A DNA stretch of 64,000 nucleotides from NCBI RefSeq assembly GCF_000383675.1, contig NZ_KB911820.1:558001-622000 (forward strand), in the 5' to 3' direction. Within the stretch, counting starts at the first letter, position 1. Every line of letters begins with the position of its first letter. A program made the translations under genes and the position numbers. Below the pieces are notes generated by a model. The model made no database searches and was not told where the DNA came from. It was given only the letters and a program-made list of their open reading frames with translations. Of this stretch, positions 24,669 to 33,142 are shown one piece after another. The DNA comes from Terracoccus sp. 273MFTsu3.1. GTDB taxonomy: Bacteria > Actinomycetota > Actinomycetes > Actinomycetales > Dermatophilaceae.

Positions 24669-25466
24669 TCAGTCGACCTGCGACCTCAACCAGGCGATAT
24701 CGGCCGTCTGGCCCTCGAGTCCGCCGGGTGTTTCGCACACGACGGGCGCCCCTGCCGCGCGAATGACGCCGGCGAGGGCCTCGCCCGCGATGTGCCCCGA
24801 GCCGAAGTTCGTGTGCCGGTCGGCGCCCGAGTCGAACTCGTCGCGCGAGTCGTTGGCGTGGACGAGGTCGATGCGTCCGGTGATGGCGCGCACCTCGTCG
24901 ACGACGGTGCCGAGGTCGTTGCCGCCGGCGTGGGCGTGGCACGTGTCGAGGCAGAAGCCGACCTGGTCGCTGCCGGACGCCGAGCCGATGGCGTCCCAGA
25001 GGCGGGCGATGGCCTCGAGCCGGCGAGCCATGGCGTTGTCGCCGCCCGCGGTGTTCTCGATGAGGAGCGGCACGGGCAGGTCGAGGCCATCGATGCACTT
25101 GCGCCAGTTGTCGAAGCCCGTCGCGGCGTCCTCGTCGGCGCCGAGGTGGCCACCGTGCACGATGACACCCTTGGCGCCGATCTCGGCCGCGGCGGTCAGG
25201 TGCTGCTGGAGCAGCTTGCGGCCGGGGATGCGGATGCGGTTGTTGAGGCTCGCGACGTTGATCGGGTAGGGCGCGTGGACGTAGAGGTCGATGCCCGCGG
25301 CCTCGGCATCGGCCTTGAGCGCTGCCGCGCCACCGGCATACCGGATCACGGGGCCCTTGTAGCTCTGCGGGTCGCCGAGGAAGAGCTGCGAGAGCGACGC
25401 CCCGCGCGCCCTGGCCTCCGCGATGGGGTCCTCCTGGTCGACGTGCGCACCGATGTGTAGAGCCAT
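24669..25466 (-). CDS. nfo: Deoxyribonuclease IV (AP endonuclease, class II)
   Basis: A 265-residue TIM-barrel enzyme that nicks DNA 5' to abasic sites in base excision repair. The family motifs are all present: YVHAPYPINV, VIVHGGHLG, LIENTAGGDN, CLDTCHAHAGG and VHANDSRDEFDSGADRHTNF, which together supply the His/Glu/Asp ligands of the tri-zinc centre. Length is slightly short for the family (E. coli has 285), with no core motif missing. ATG 25466 has TACGCT 6 bases upstream, a leaderless start. The divergent neighbour is an MFS pump. Confidence 0.93.
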   Translation of the reverse strand: MALHIGAHVDQEDPIAEARARGASLSQLFLGDPQSYKGPVIRYAGGAAALKADAEAAGIDLYVHAPYPINVASLNNRIRIPGRKLLQQHLTAAAEIGAKGVIVHGGHLGADEDAATGFDNWRKCIDGLDLPVPLLIENTAGGDNAMARRLEAIARLWDAIGSASGSDQVGFCLDTCHAHAGGNDLGTVVDEVRAITGRIDLVHANDSRDEFDSGADRHTNFGSGHIAGEALAGVIRAAGAPVVCETPGGLEGQTADIAWLRSQVD

Positions 25467-25472
25467 GTCGCC

Positions 25473-25478
25473 AGCGTA
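25473..25478 (-). promoter_or_regulatory. -10 element for leaderless nfo
   Basis: TACGCT on the minus strand, 6 bases before ATG 25466, inside the motif GGCATACGCT. No Shine-Dalgarno sequence is present. Confidence 0.5.
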
Positions 25479-25546
25479 TGCCGCCCGGCCGACACCGATT
25501 TCCCGTGGCCGTGTCGAGACGGCGCGGGCTCGTTCGACGTGAGGGC

Positions 25547-27064
25547 ATGACGACGACTTCGCAGCCCCAGACCCTGTCCACCTCGCGGCCGACCCGTCGG
25601 CAGTGGGTCGCCCTGGGCGTCCTCGCGCTGACGGCCCTGCTCCTCTCGCTCGACGTCAGCGTCCTCTACCTCGCGCTGCCCGAGCTGTCCGCCGACCTCG
25701 GCGCCAGCACGACCGAGCAGCTGTGGATGCTCGACATCTACTCCTTCGTCCTCGCCGGCTTCCTCGTGACGATGGGCGCGGTCGGTGACCGTATCGGCCG
25801 CAAGCGCCTCCTGCTCATCGGCGCCGTGGCCTTCGGCGTCGCGAGCGCGGCCGCCGCCTACGCCTCGAGCCCCGGTCAGCTGATCTTCTGGCGCGCCCTG
25901 CTCGGCATCGCGGGCGCCACGCTCATGCCGTCGACGATGGGCCTGATCCGGACGATCTTCACCGACGAGAAGGCGATGATGACGGCGATCGGTGTCTGGT
26001 ACTCGTGCTTCATGGGCGGCATGGCCGTCGGTCCGCTCGTCGGCGGCGTCCTGCTCCAGCACTTCTGGTGGGGCTCGGCGTTCCTGCTCGGCGTCCCGTT
26101 CATGGTGTTGCTCGTCGTCGTCGGCCGTCGCGTGCTGCCGGAGTCCGACCGGCACGCCGGCGCCCCGGTCGACGTGGCCTCCTCGGTCCTGTCGCTGGCC
26201 GCGATCCTGCCGGTCATCTACGGCTTCAAGGAGATCGCCCGCGGCGGCGACACGACGACGGCACTCCTGACGATGTCGGCCGGCGCCGCCCTCGGCATCG
26301 TCTTCGTCCGCCGTCAGCGGCGCATCGCGAACCCGCTCGTCGACCTCACGCTCTTCCGCAGCCGTGCCTTCTCGACGGCGCTCGCGGTGATGCTCGTGGG
26401 CGGCGTGGTCATGGCGGGCGTGTCGTTCCTCTGCTCGCAGTGGCTGCAGCTCGTCGCGGGCCTCGACCCGCTCGGCGCGGGCCTCACGATGCTGCCGGCC
26501 AACATCGCCCTGCTCGTCGGTGCGTCCTCGTCGGCGCGGATCGCCCAGCGGCTCGGTACCGCCCGCACCATGGCCACCGGCCTGCTCGTCTGCGCCGTCG
26601 GACTCGCGCTCTACACCCAGGTCGGCCCGGCCCAGGGCCTCGGCCTGCTCGTCCTCGGCATGTGCCTGACCTCCTTCGGGATCATGCTCCCGTCGACACT
26701 GACGATGGGCGTCATGATGCAGTCGGCGCCGCCGGAGCGCGCCGGGTCGGTCGCCTCGATGTCGGAGACGTCGGGTGAGTTCGGGATCGCCGTCGGCATC
26801 GCCGGGCTGGGATCCCTCGCGACGTTCGTCTACCGCGACCAGCTGGCACCGTATTCCGACGCGCACAGCGGGAGCGCCGCCGCCCTCGACTCCCTGGCCG
26901 GCGCCGTCCGCGCGGCGACCACCCTGCCGGCCGAGGCCGCCCACGGGCTCGTCACCGCGGCCCAGGAGGCGTTCACGACCAGCCTCGCCGCCGTGGCCGG
27001 CGTGGGGGCCGCCCTCTTCGTGGTCTGCGCGGTCATCGCCCTGCGGGTCCTGCGCTCGCGCTGA
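25547..27064 (+). CDS. MFS transporter, DHA2 drug-efflux type
   Basis: A 505-residue, fourteen-segment transporter of the QacA/SmvA-like group. TM1 reads LLLSLDVSVLYLALPELSADL, with the DHA2 acidic residue in TM1; motif A is GAVGDRIGRKRLL; the antiporter motif region is FMGGMAVGPLVGGVLLQHFWW. The long final periplasmic loop before the last segment (about residues 435-480) is typical. It should expel cationic or hydrophobic compounds by proton exchange. GTGAGGG precedes ATG 25547. No regulator is adjacent. Confidence 0.88.
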   Translation: MTTTSQPQTLSTSRPTRRQWVALGVLALTALLLSLDVSVLYLALPELSADLGASTTEQLWMLDIYSFVLAGFLVTMGAVGDRIGRKRLLLIGAVAFGVASAAAAYASSPGQLIFWRALLGIAGATLMPSTMGLIRTIFTDEKAMMTAIGVWYSCFMGGMAVGPLVGGVLLQHFWWGSAFLLGVPFMVLLVVVGRRVLPESDRHAGAPVDVASSVLSLAAILPVIYGFKEIARGGDTTTALLTMSAGAALGIVFVRRQRRIANPLVDLTLFRSRAFSTALAVMLVGGVVMAGVSFLCSQWLQLVAGLDPLGAGLTMLPANIALLVGASSSARIAQRLGTARTMATGLLVCAVGLALYTQVGPAQGLGLLVLGMCLTSFGIMLPSTLTMGVMMQSAPPERAGSVASMSETSGEFGIAVGIAGLGSLATFVYRDQLAPYSDAHSGSAAALDSLAGAVRAATTLPAEAAHGLVTAAQEAFTTSLAAVAGVGAALFVVCAVIALRVLRSR

Positions 27065-27102
27065 CCGTCTCGGGGAGGCGGGTTCCGGATGCTGACCACG
27101 CG

Positions 27103-27133
27103 TTGCATAACCTCTCCTTATGTAGTGCATAAT
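27103..27133 (+). promoter_or_regulatory. Promoter of the DUF4395 gene with TGCATAA repeats
   Basis: TTGCAT (27103-27108) and CATAAT (27128-27133) are separated by 19 bases; CATAAT ends 6 bases before ATG 27140, implying a leaderless transcript. The element includes TGCATAA (27104-27110), the inverted TTATGTA (27118-27124) and a second TGCATAA (27126-27132), a possible operator in an unusually A/T-rich patch. Confidence 0.5.
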
Positions 27134-27139
27134 GCGTGG

Positions 27140-27676
27140 ATGAGTTCATCGCGCTTCCCCGCCGTCGTCGACGAGATCACGGTCCGGCTCATCGCCGCCG
27201 TCGTGCTCGTCATCGGCGTCGTCGCCCTCGCGACCCAGCAGTGGTGGCTCTACGCGGTCCTCGCGGTGGACTTCAGCCTGCGGGCCGCGCTCGGACCCCG
27301 GGTCAGCCCGATCGCCCGGCTCGTGCAGCGGTGGATCCGACCCGCCGTCTCCGCGCCGAAGCGACCGACGGCCGGCCCGCCCAAGCGGTTCGCGGCGGCC
27401 ATCGGTGCGGTCATGACGGTCGCCGCGACCGCGCTCTGGGTGATCTCCCTCGTCACCGGCTCCACGGGCGTCATCGTCGCCGTCGTCGTCATCGGCGCGG
27501 TCATGGTGCTCTTTCCGGCGCTCGAGTCGATCCTCGGCATCTGCGTCGGCTGCATCCTCTTCTCGGGCCTCATGCGCCTCGGTGTCATCCCCGAGGAGGT
27601 CTGCCTCGAGTGCGCCGACATCACGAAGCGTCGCGAGCGCCTCGTCGCCGAGCGTGCGGGCCAGCAGGCGGCCTGA
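27140..27676 (+). CDS. DUF4395 membrane protein
   Basis: A 178-residue membrane protein with four hydrophobic segments in two pairs. The DUF4395 core is visible: RPAVSAPKRPTAGPPKRFAA, then the third and fourth segments, then a C-terminal cysteine pair ICVGCILF and a second pair EVCLECADI. The paired cysteines suggest redox or metal chemistry; members often sit near thioredoxin- or rhodanese-type genes, but none is here. ATG 27140 is set by the -10 position. Its stop is 3 bases from the convergent LLM gene stop. Confidence 0.8.
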   Translation: MSSSRFPAVVDEITVRLIAAVVLVIGVVALATQQWWLYAVLAVDFSLRAALGPRVSPIARLVQRWIRPAVSAPKRPTAGPPKRFAAAIGAVMTVAATALWVISLVTGSTGVIVAVVVIGAVMVLFPALESILGICVGCILFSGLMRLGVIPEEVCLECADITKRRERLVAERAGQQAA

Positions 27677-27679
27677 CCG

Positions 27680-28666
27680 TCAGCCGGCCGCGGTCCGGAG
27701 CCTGTCGAGCAGCGGCCCGGCAGCCTCGTCGAGGAAACGGGCCTGGGCGTCCCCGCCGATCTGGACCAGCGCGATGTCGGTGAAGCCCGCCTCCCAGTAG
27801 GGGCGCACGGCCTCGACGATCGCGTCGAGGTCGGGTCCGCACGGGATCGAGGCGGCGACGTCCTCGGGGCGCACGAACTGGGTGGCTCCGGCGAAGCCGG
27901 CCGGGGTGGGCAGGTCGGCGTTGACCGACCAGCCCCCGCCGAACCACCGGAACTGCTCGTGGGCCCGGGCGACCGCCGCGTCGCGGTCGGGGTCCCAGCA
28001 GATCGGGATCTGGCCGATGGCGCGGGCCCCGGAGCCGATGCGCTCGGCGCCGTCGGTGCGGTTCCACGTCTCGACGAGCTCTGCCTCGGGCTGCACCGCG
28101 ATCATGTGGTCGGCGAGCGGGGCGAGCCGCTCGATCGACGCGTCGCCGCTGACCGCCACGGCCACGGGGACGAGGATGTCCGGCAGGTCCCAGATGCGCG
28201 CCGAGTCGACGTCGAAGTACTCGCCGTGGTGGGTCACGAGCTCGCCGGAGTGCAGCTCGCGGATGATCTCGATGGCCTCGACGAGCATCTCCTGTCGGGT
28301 CACGACACCCGGCCATCCCTCGCCGACGACGTGCTCGTTGAGGCTCTCGCCGCTGCCGACACCCAGCGTGAAGCGGCCGTCGGAGAGCAGCTGCATCGTC
28401 GCCGACTTCTGGGCCACGACGGCCGGGTGGTAGCGCATCGTCGGACACGTCACGTAGGTCATGAGCTCGAGCCGCTCGGTGGCCTGCGCCACGGCGCCGA
28501 GCACGGACCACGCGTAGGGCGCGTGCCCCTGCTCGGTGAGCCAGGGGGAGTAGTGGTCGCTCGAGACCGCGAGGTCGAAGCCGACCTCCTCGGCGCGCAC
28601 GGCCCAGCGGACGAGGTCCTTGGGGCCGCTCTGCTCGGTCATCAGGGTGTATCCGAAGTTCGTCAC
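27680..28666 (-). CDS. LLM-class F420-dependent oxidoreductase (F420-dependent G6PDH-like)
   Basis: A 328-residue TIM-barrel enzyme of the luciferase-like superfamily. The N-terminus MTNFGYTLMTEQSGPKDL and FDLAVSSDHYSPWL, with LELMTYVTCPTMRYHPAVVAQ and FTLGVGSGESLNEHVVG, are those of the group related to F420-dependent glucose-6-phosphate dehydrogenase (TIGR03557-type). The deazaflavin F420 would carry hydride; the substrate is unassigned. It starts at GTG 28666. A DnaA-box-like palindrome lies 43 bases upstream. Confidence 0.87.
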   Translation of the reverse strand: MTNFGYTLMTEQSGPKDLVRWAVRAEEVGFDLAVSSDHYSPWLTEQGHAPYAWSVLGAVAQATERLELMTYVTCPTMRYHPAVVAQKSATMQLLSDGRFTLGVGSGESLNEHVVGEGWPGVVTRQEMLVEAIEIIRELHSGELVTHHGEYFDVDSARIWDLPDILVPVAVAVSGDASIERLAPLADHMIAVQPEAELVETWNRTDGAERIGSGARAIGQIPICWDPDRDAAVARAHEQFRWFGGGWSVNADLPTPAGFAGATQFVRPEDVAASIPCGPDLDAIVEAVRPYWEAGFTDIALVQIGGDAQARFLDEAAGPLLDRLRTAAG

Positions 28667-28708
28667 GCGAGGGACCTACCCATTCTCGAGGCACTGCGTG
28701 TACAGGGT

Positions 28709-28728
28709 CTGTCCACAGTTGTGGACAG
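28709..28728. promoter_or_regulatory. Inverted pair of DnaA-box-like sequences
   Basis: CTGTCCACA and TGTGGACAG face each other across GT (9-2-9 perfect palindrome). Each differs by one base from the actinomycete DnaA box TTGTCCACA. A third weak CTGTGGATC follows at 28731. The site lies upstream of the F420 enzyme gene. Confidence 0.5.
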
Positions 28729-28752
28729 GTCTGTGGATCGTGGGGCCCGTCG

Positions 28753-29472
28753 TCAGGACGGGCGGTGCCTCCCGAGGAAGGCGCGGATCGCCTCGCGCGG
28801 CTGGTCGCGCAGCTCGGTGCCGTGCGTGAACGCAGCGACGTCGTAGTCGAGCTCGCCGAGCAGGTGGGCGGTCTGCTGGGTCATCCGGAAGTCGGTGCAG
28901 AAGGCCTTGACGGGCCAGCGCAGGCCCATGACGTTGAAGATGGCGTCGCCCGTGATGAGCGTGCGCGACTCCTCGTGGAGCAGCGAGACGTGCCCGGGGG
29001 AGTGCCCGGGTGTGTGCACGACCCGGAGGCCGCCGGCGATCGGGAGCACCTCACCGTCCGTCATCTCGCGCTCGACGGTGAGGGGCTCGAAGTCGCGGCC
29101 GGGCCGCGAGAAGCGGTCGAGGAGGCGGCCGAGCCGGAAGCTGCGGTCGCGCGGCGGCGAGGACCCCTCGGCGGCGTAGGCCGCGTCGTCGTGGTGGATC
29201 GTGAAGCCACGTCCCGTCTCGCGGGCCACGTGCGCCGCCCCGCCCGCGTGGTCGGGGTGGGCGTGCGTCAGCAGGAGTCGGGTGACGTCGGCCGGGGCTG
29301 CTCCGATCGCGCCCAGGGCGGCGATGACCGTGGGCCCCGAGCGCGACAGGCCCATGTCGACGAGCGTCACCTGGCCGTCGTCGTCGCGCAGGATGAAGCC
29401 GTTGACGAGGTCGCGCACGAGCGGGATGCGCCAGACGTTCGGCGCGAGCGGAACCACGAGGTCCTTGGCCAT
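28753..29472 (-). CDS. MBL-fold metallo-hydrolase
   Basis: A 239-residue metallo-beta-lactamase-fold hydrolase. The metal motif HAHPDH (H70, H72, D74, H75) is followed by HTPGHSPGHVS, the bridging Asp in ITGDAIF, and a late His in FTHGTEL. This resembles glyoxalase II-like and quorum-lactonase-like hydrolases, but the substrate is unassigned. TAGGGT (29484-29479) lies 6 bases before ATG 29472, a leaderless start. The divergent neighbour encodes a DJ-1/PfpI protein, whose family also handles reactive aldehydes; a shared methylglyoxal role is only a guess. Confidence 0.87.
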   Translation of the reverse strand: MAKDLVVPLAPNVWRIPLVRDLVNGFILRDDDGQVTLVDMGLSRSGPTVIAALGAIGAAPADVTRLLLTHAHPDHAGGAAHVARETGRGFTIHHDDAAYAAEGSSPPRDRSFRLGRLLDRFSRPGRDFEPLTVEREMTDGEVLPIAGGLRVVHTPGHSPGHVSLLHEESRTLITGDAIFNVMGLRWPVKAFCTDFRMTQQTAHLLGELDYDVAAFTHGTELRDQPREAIRAFLGRHRPS

Positions 29473-29596
29473 GGGCCGACCCTAACCGTGACCGGTGCCG
29501 GGCGCCTGCGCTGTCGAAGGTCGGGTGATACGTGACGGGTGTGCGGGTAGGAGCCGAGGGTGGCGGTCGACGCCACCCAGAGCAAAGGAGGGCCAC

Positions 29597-30157
29597 ATGG
29601 CCAAGCGAGTCGCATTCCTCGTCGCGGGCGAGGGCATCGAGCAGGTCGAGCTGACCGAGCCGTGGAAGGCCGTCACCGACGCCGGGCACGAGGCCGTCGT
29701 CGTCAGCCCCGAGGCCGGCGAGGTGCAGATGTTCAACCACCTCGACAAGGGCGACACCAAGCCCGTCGACGTCACGGTCGCCGACGCAGCGGTCGAGGAC
29801 TTCGACGCGCTCGTGCTGCCCGGCGGCGTCGCCAACCCCGACGCCCTCCGCACCGACGCCGATGCCGTCGCGCTCGTGCGCGACTTCGTCGCGTCCGGCC
29901 GGCCCGTCGCCGCGATCTGCCACGCCCCGTGGACCCTCATCGAGGCCGACGTCGTCAAGGGCCGCCGCCTCACCTCGTGGCCGAGCCTGCAGACCGACAT
30001 CCGCAACGCAGGCGGAGAGTGGACCGACGAGTCGCTCGTCGTCGACGGCAACCTCATCACGAGCCGCAAGCCCGACGACCTGCCCGACTTCTGCGGCGCC
30101 GTCGTCGAGGCGCTCGAGCACGGCTCGGCGGCCGCCACGGCCGCACCGTCCGCCTGA
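29597..30157 (+). CDS. DJ-1/PfpI-family protein (PfpI/YhbO-like)
   Basis: A 186-residue flavodoxin-like protein. The nucleophile elbow AAICHAPWTL carries C108-H109, and E15 in GEGIEQVEL is the conserved acidic partner. The pattern FNHLDKGDTKPVDVTVADA is typical of the PfpI/YhbO subgroup, described as proteases, deglycases or glyoxalases; the true reaction is debated. AAAGGAGGG before ATG 29597 is one of the strongest ribosome sites in the window, suggesting high expression. Confidence 0.9.
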   Translation: MAKRVAFLVAGEGIEQVELTEPWKAVTDAGHEAVVVSPEAGEVQMFNHLDKGDTKPVDVTVADAAVEDFDALVLPGGVANPDALRTDADAVALVRDFVASGRPVAAICHAPWTLIEADVVKGRRLTSWPSLQTDIRNAGGEWTDESLVVDGNLITSRKPDDLPDFCGAVVEALEHGSAAATAAPSA

Positions 30158-30173
30158 GGGCCGACCTGAGGGC

Positions 30174-31757
30174 TCAGCCGAACCCGTGACGGGCCAGCGG
30201 GTGGAGCAGCTCGCGCTCCTCGTAGGCGAGGTGTGACAGGAGCGTGTCGGTGAGCAGGTCGAGGGCGCGCTGGATCTCGTCCAGCGCGTCCTCTCCGGCC
30301 CGGCCGTAGGACTCGGTCCCGACGAGCCCGACGAGGGCGTCGTCGACCTGCTCGAGGACGTCGGCGATGACGTGGTGCTCCTCCTCGAGCCGGTCGATGG
30401 CCGGGCCGAGGTCGGGCTCGGCGCCGCGCAGGTGCACGAAGATGCTCCGGTCCTCGAGGGTGTGGTGCCCGGTGACGAGGCGGCAGTACGTCTCGCAGTA
30501 GGCGCCGAGCGTCCAGTTGTTCTGCCGCATCGCCATCGTGTTGATGACCGACCGCGCGGCCCCGGTCGACATCGCGCCACGCCGCACCTGGCCGACGATG
30601 TCGCGCAGCTGGGCCAGCTCGCCCCGCAGGTGGTCGTGCACGTCGACGAGGTGCTGCGGGACGGCCTGCTCGGCGGCGGAGTATGCCGCGTGCTCGGGCT
30701 TGGCGGTCACGGGACGGTCGGCCTCCCGCCAGGGAAGGGTCGGGCTGAGTCGCACGCCGTCATCCGGTGTCGCGCGGACGGTGAGTGGGGCGCCGTCGAC
30801 CGGGGCCGCCGAGGGCGGCGGGGTCGTTGGCTCCAGCGAGCCGACGCGGCCGTCGGCGCGCCGGGCGCGCTCGGCGTCGACGAGGTCGCGCACGGCTGGG
30901 GCGACCTCGGCGGCATACCGCCTCACGACGTCCGGGTCGTCGGTGCCGAGGACGAACGTGCCCATCCCGTCGGTCAGGGCGAGAGCGGCCAGCTGCTCGG
31001 CCCAGTCGTCGGCCGTGCCCCGGAGGAAGCCCCGGCCCGTGCCGAACGAGCCGAAGACGTTGTACATCCGGCGGATCGCCTGGGGGCCGCGACCTGCCCG
31101 CTCGGCGGCCTCGTCGATGACGGCGTTCATCCCCGGGAGGGCCTCGGGGTCGGCGTAGCCCAGGCTCGGCAGCCATCCGTCGGCGAGGCGGGCCGTGACC
31201 CGCAGCATGCGCGGCTTGTAGGCGCCGAGCCAGATCTCGACGGGGTGCACCGGGAAGGGTCCGGCGTGCATCCCCGTCACCGTGTAGTGCACGCCCGGGA
31301 CGGTCACCGACCGCGCTCCCGGCTGGTCGGGGTCCTGGCCCCACACGCCGCGGATGATCCGGATCGCCTCGACGAGCGCGTCGACGGCCTCCGCCGGTGT
31401 GCGGCGCTCGCCGCCGGCCGCGACGATCGCGTCCCAGAAGGCGCCGGTGCCGAGACCGAGCTCGGCACGGCCGCCGCTGATGACGTCGAGGGTCGCGATG
31501 TGCTTGGCGAGCCCGACCGGAGGCCGGAGCGGCAGGTTGGCGACGTTGGCCGCGACGCGGATCGAGCTCGTGCGCGCTGCGACCGCCGTGAGCAGGGTGG
31601 ACGTGTCGAGGTGCTTGGCGTTGTAGGGGTGGTCCTGCACCGTGAAGAGGTCGAGGCCCACGACGTCGGCGAGCTGGGCGAGCTCGAGCGTCTCGTGCAC
31701 CCGGGACGCCTCGGGGCTCGCGAACACCCCGAACCGGAGCTCGTGCAGGTAGTCCAT
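30174..31757 (-). CDS. LLM oxidoreductase fused to a hemerythrin-like HHE domain
   Basis: A 527-residue two-domain protein. Residues 1-315 are a luciferase-like TIM barrel (LRFGVFASPEA, LFTVQDHPYN, ELGLGTGAFWDA, VHPVEIWLGAYKPRML). A Pro/Ala-rich linker follows. Residues about 375-527 are four helices with histidines and acids in hemerythrin arrangement: VDVHDHLRGELAQL, GHHTLEDRSIFVHL, EEEHHVIADVL and LSHLAYEERELLHPL. The second half should bind a di-iron centre or metal; the first FMN or F420. No stop or frameshift separates the domains. CACCCT lies 6 bases before ATG 31757. The divergent M20 gene starts only 28 bases away. Confidence 0.88.
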   Translation of the reverse strand: MDYLHELRFGVFASPEASRVHETLELAQLADVVGLDLFTVQDHPYNAKHLDTSTLLTAVAARTSSIRVAANVANLPLRPPVGLAKHIATLDVISGGRAELGLGTGAFWDAIVAAGGERRTPAEAVDALVEAIRIIRGVWGQDPDQPGARSVTVPGVHYTVTGMHAGPFPVHPVEIWLGAYKPRMLRVTARLADGWLPSLGYADPEALPGMNAVIDEAAERAGRGPQAIRRMYNVFGSFGTGRGFLRGTADDWAEQLAALALTDGMGTFVLGTDDPDVVRRYAAEVAPAVRDLVDAERARRADGRVGSLEPTTPPPSAAPVDGAPLTVRATPDDGVRLSPTLPWREADRPVTAKPEHAAYSAAEQAVPQHLVDVHDHLRGELAQLRDIVGQVRRGAMSTGAARSVINTMAMRQNNWTLGAYCETYCRLVTGHHTLEDRSIFVHLRGAEPDLGPAIDRLEEEHHVIADVLEQVDDALVGLVGTESYGRAGEDALDEIQRALDLLTDTLLSHLAYEERELLHPLARHGFG

Positions 31758-31772
31758 GCGGTCAGGGTGGCA

Positions 31773-31778
31773 TACGCT
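31773..31778 (+). promoter_or_regulatory. -10 element for leaderless M20 peptidase gene
   Basis: TACGCT, 7 bases before ATG 31786, again inside GGCATACGCT. The whole divergent intergenic region is only 28 bases, so both promoters must overlap. Confidence 0.5.
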
Positions 31779-31785
31779 CCGGGCC

Positions 31786-33111
31786 ATGAACGGGGACGAC
31801 GCTGCCGTCGAGGCGCTGCGGGCGCTGATCCGCATCCCGACGGTCTCCGACTGGGACCCTGCGCACGAGGACCGAGCCGTCTTCGAGGCGCTCCTCGCCG
31901 AGCTGCGCGAGCGCTTCCCGCGGCTGCACGCCGAGTGCGAGGTCGACCGCATCAGCGGAGACGCCCTGCTCGTGCGCTGGTCGGGCCGTACGCGTGAGGC
32001 GCCCGTTGTGCTCATGGCGCACCTCGACGTCGTCCCCGTCGACGACGCGTCGGTGTGGACGCACCCGCCGTTCGCGGCAGAGGTCGCCGACGGGCACGTC
32101 TGGGGCCGTGGGGCGCTCGACTGCAAGGGGTCGCTCGTCGCGACCTGTCAGGCGGTCGAGGAGCTCATCGCCGAGGGCATGACCCCGGGCCGGGACGTGT
32201 GGCTCTCGTTCGGCTGCAACGAGGAGGTGTCGGGGCGCGCCGCCAAGGACGCGGTCACGATCCTGCGCGAGCGAGGTGTCGACCCGTGGTTCGTCATCGA
32301 CGAGGGCGGCGCCATCGTGCAGGGCGCTCTCCCGGGGGTCGAGGCGCCCATGGCCGTCATCGGCGTCTCCGAGAAGGGCACGGTCGACGTCGAGCTCACC
32401 GCGCGGGGCGATGGTGGCCACGCGTCCGCACCGCGCCGCATGGGCGCGACGAGTCGGCTCGCCCGCGCGATCCTGCGACTCGAGCGCAAGCCCTTCCCGA
32501 GCCATCTGCCCGACGCCACCGTCGACATGCTCGAGCGCGCCGGCGTCCATGCGCGGATGCCGTATGCCGCGGTCTTCGGTCGCGCGCGCCTGCTGCGGCC
32601 CGTGCTCTCCCGGGTCCTCCCGCGGCTCGGACACGAGACGGCGGCGCTGACCCGGACGACCGTCGCCGTGACCCAGCTCTCCGGGTCGCCGGGCGCCAAC
32701 GTCATCGCCGCGACCGCGCGCGCCCACGTCAACATGCGGGTCATGGTCGGAGAGACCGTCGACGGCGCCATCGAGCGGATCCGCCGCACGGTCAAGGACC
32801 CCCACGTCGAGGTGACGCTGGTCAGCGGTGACGAGCCCAGCCCCGTGTCGCCGACGGACGACACGGCATACGCCCTCCTCGAGTCGACGGTGGGGGAGGT
32901 GTTCCCCGGGACGGTCGTGGTGCCGTACGTGATGCTCGCGGCCACTGACTCACGGCACTTCCACCGCATCTGGCCGCGGGTCTACCGCTTCACGCCGTTC
33001 CGGATGACCGACGCGCAGCGCTCCTCGATCCACGGCGTCGACGAGCGCATCGGCGTCACGGACCTCCTCGACGGCATCGCGTGGTACCGCCGCCTCATCG
33101 AACAGCTCTAG
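31786..33111 (+). CDS. M20-family zinc peptidase (carboxypeptidase S / PM20D1-like)
   Basis: A 441-residue cytoplasmic di-zinc peptidase. Ligands and catalytic residues follow the M20 order: H79 and D81 in AHLDVVPVD, bridging D112 in GRGALDCKG, catalytic E146 in GCNEEVSG, D172 in VIDEGG, and a C-terminal His in TDSRHFH. A dimerisation insert interrupts the domain (about 200-320: SEKGTVDVELTARGDGGH). It should cut peptides or N-acyl amino acids. No signal peptide. The short divergent spacing from the LLM-HHE gene may mean shared control. Confidence 0.88.
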   Translation: MNGDDAAVEALRALIRIPTVSDWDPAHEDRAVFEALLAELRERFPRLHAECEVDRISGDALLVRWSGRTREAPVVLMAHLDVVPVDDASVWTHPPFAAEVADGHVWGRGALDCKGSLVATCQAVEELIAEGMTPGRDVWLSFGCNEEVSGRAAKDAVTILRERGVDPWFVIDEGGAIVQGALPGVEAPMAVIGVSEKGTVDVELTARGDGGHASAPRRMGATSRLARAILRLERKPFPSHLPDATVDMLERAGVHARMPYAAVFGRARLLRPVLSRVLPRLGHETAALTRTTVAVTQLSGSPGANVIAATARAHVNMRVMVGETVDGAIERIRRTVKDPHVEVTLVSGDEPSPVSPTDDTAYALLESTVGEVFPGTVVVPYVMLAATDSRHFHRIWPRVYRFTPFRMTDAQRSSIHGVDERIGVTDLLDGIAWYRRLIEQL

Positions 33112-33142
33112 TCGAGTCAGCCTGAGAGAGAACGAGATCCGC

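Noticed and set aside
28709-28740. Chromosomal origin oriC
   Set aside because: Only two or three DnaA-like boxes, no A/T-rich unwinding element, and no dnaA, dnaN, rpmH or parAB nearby.
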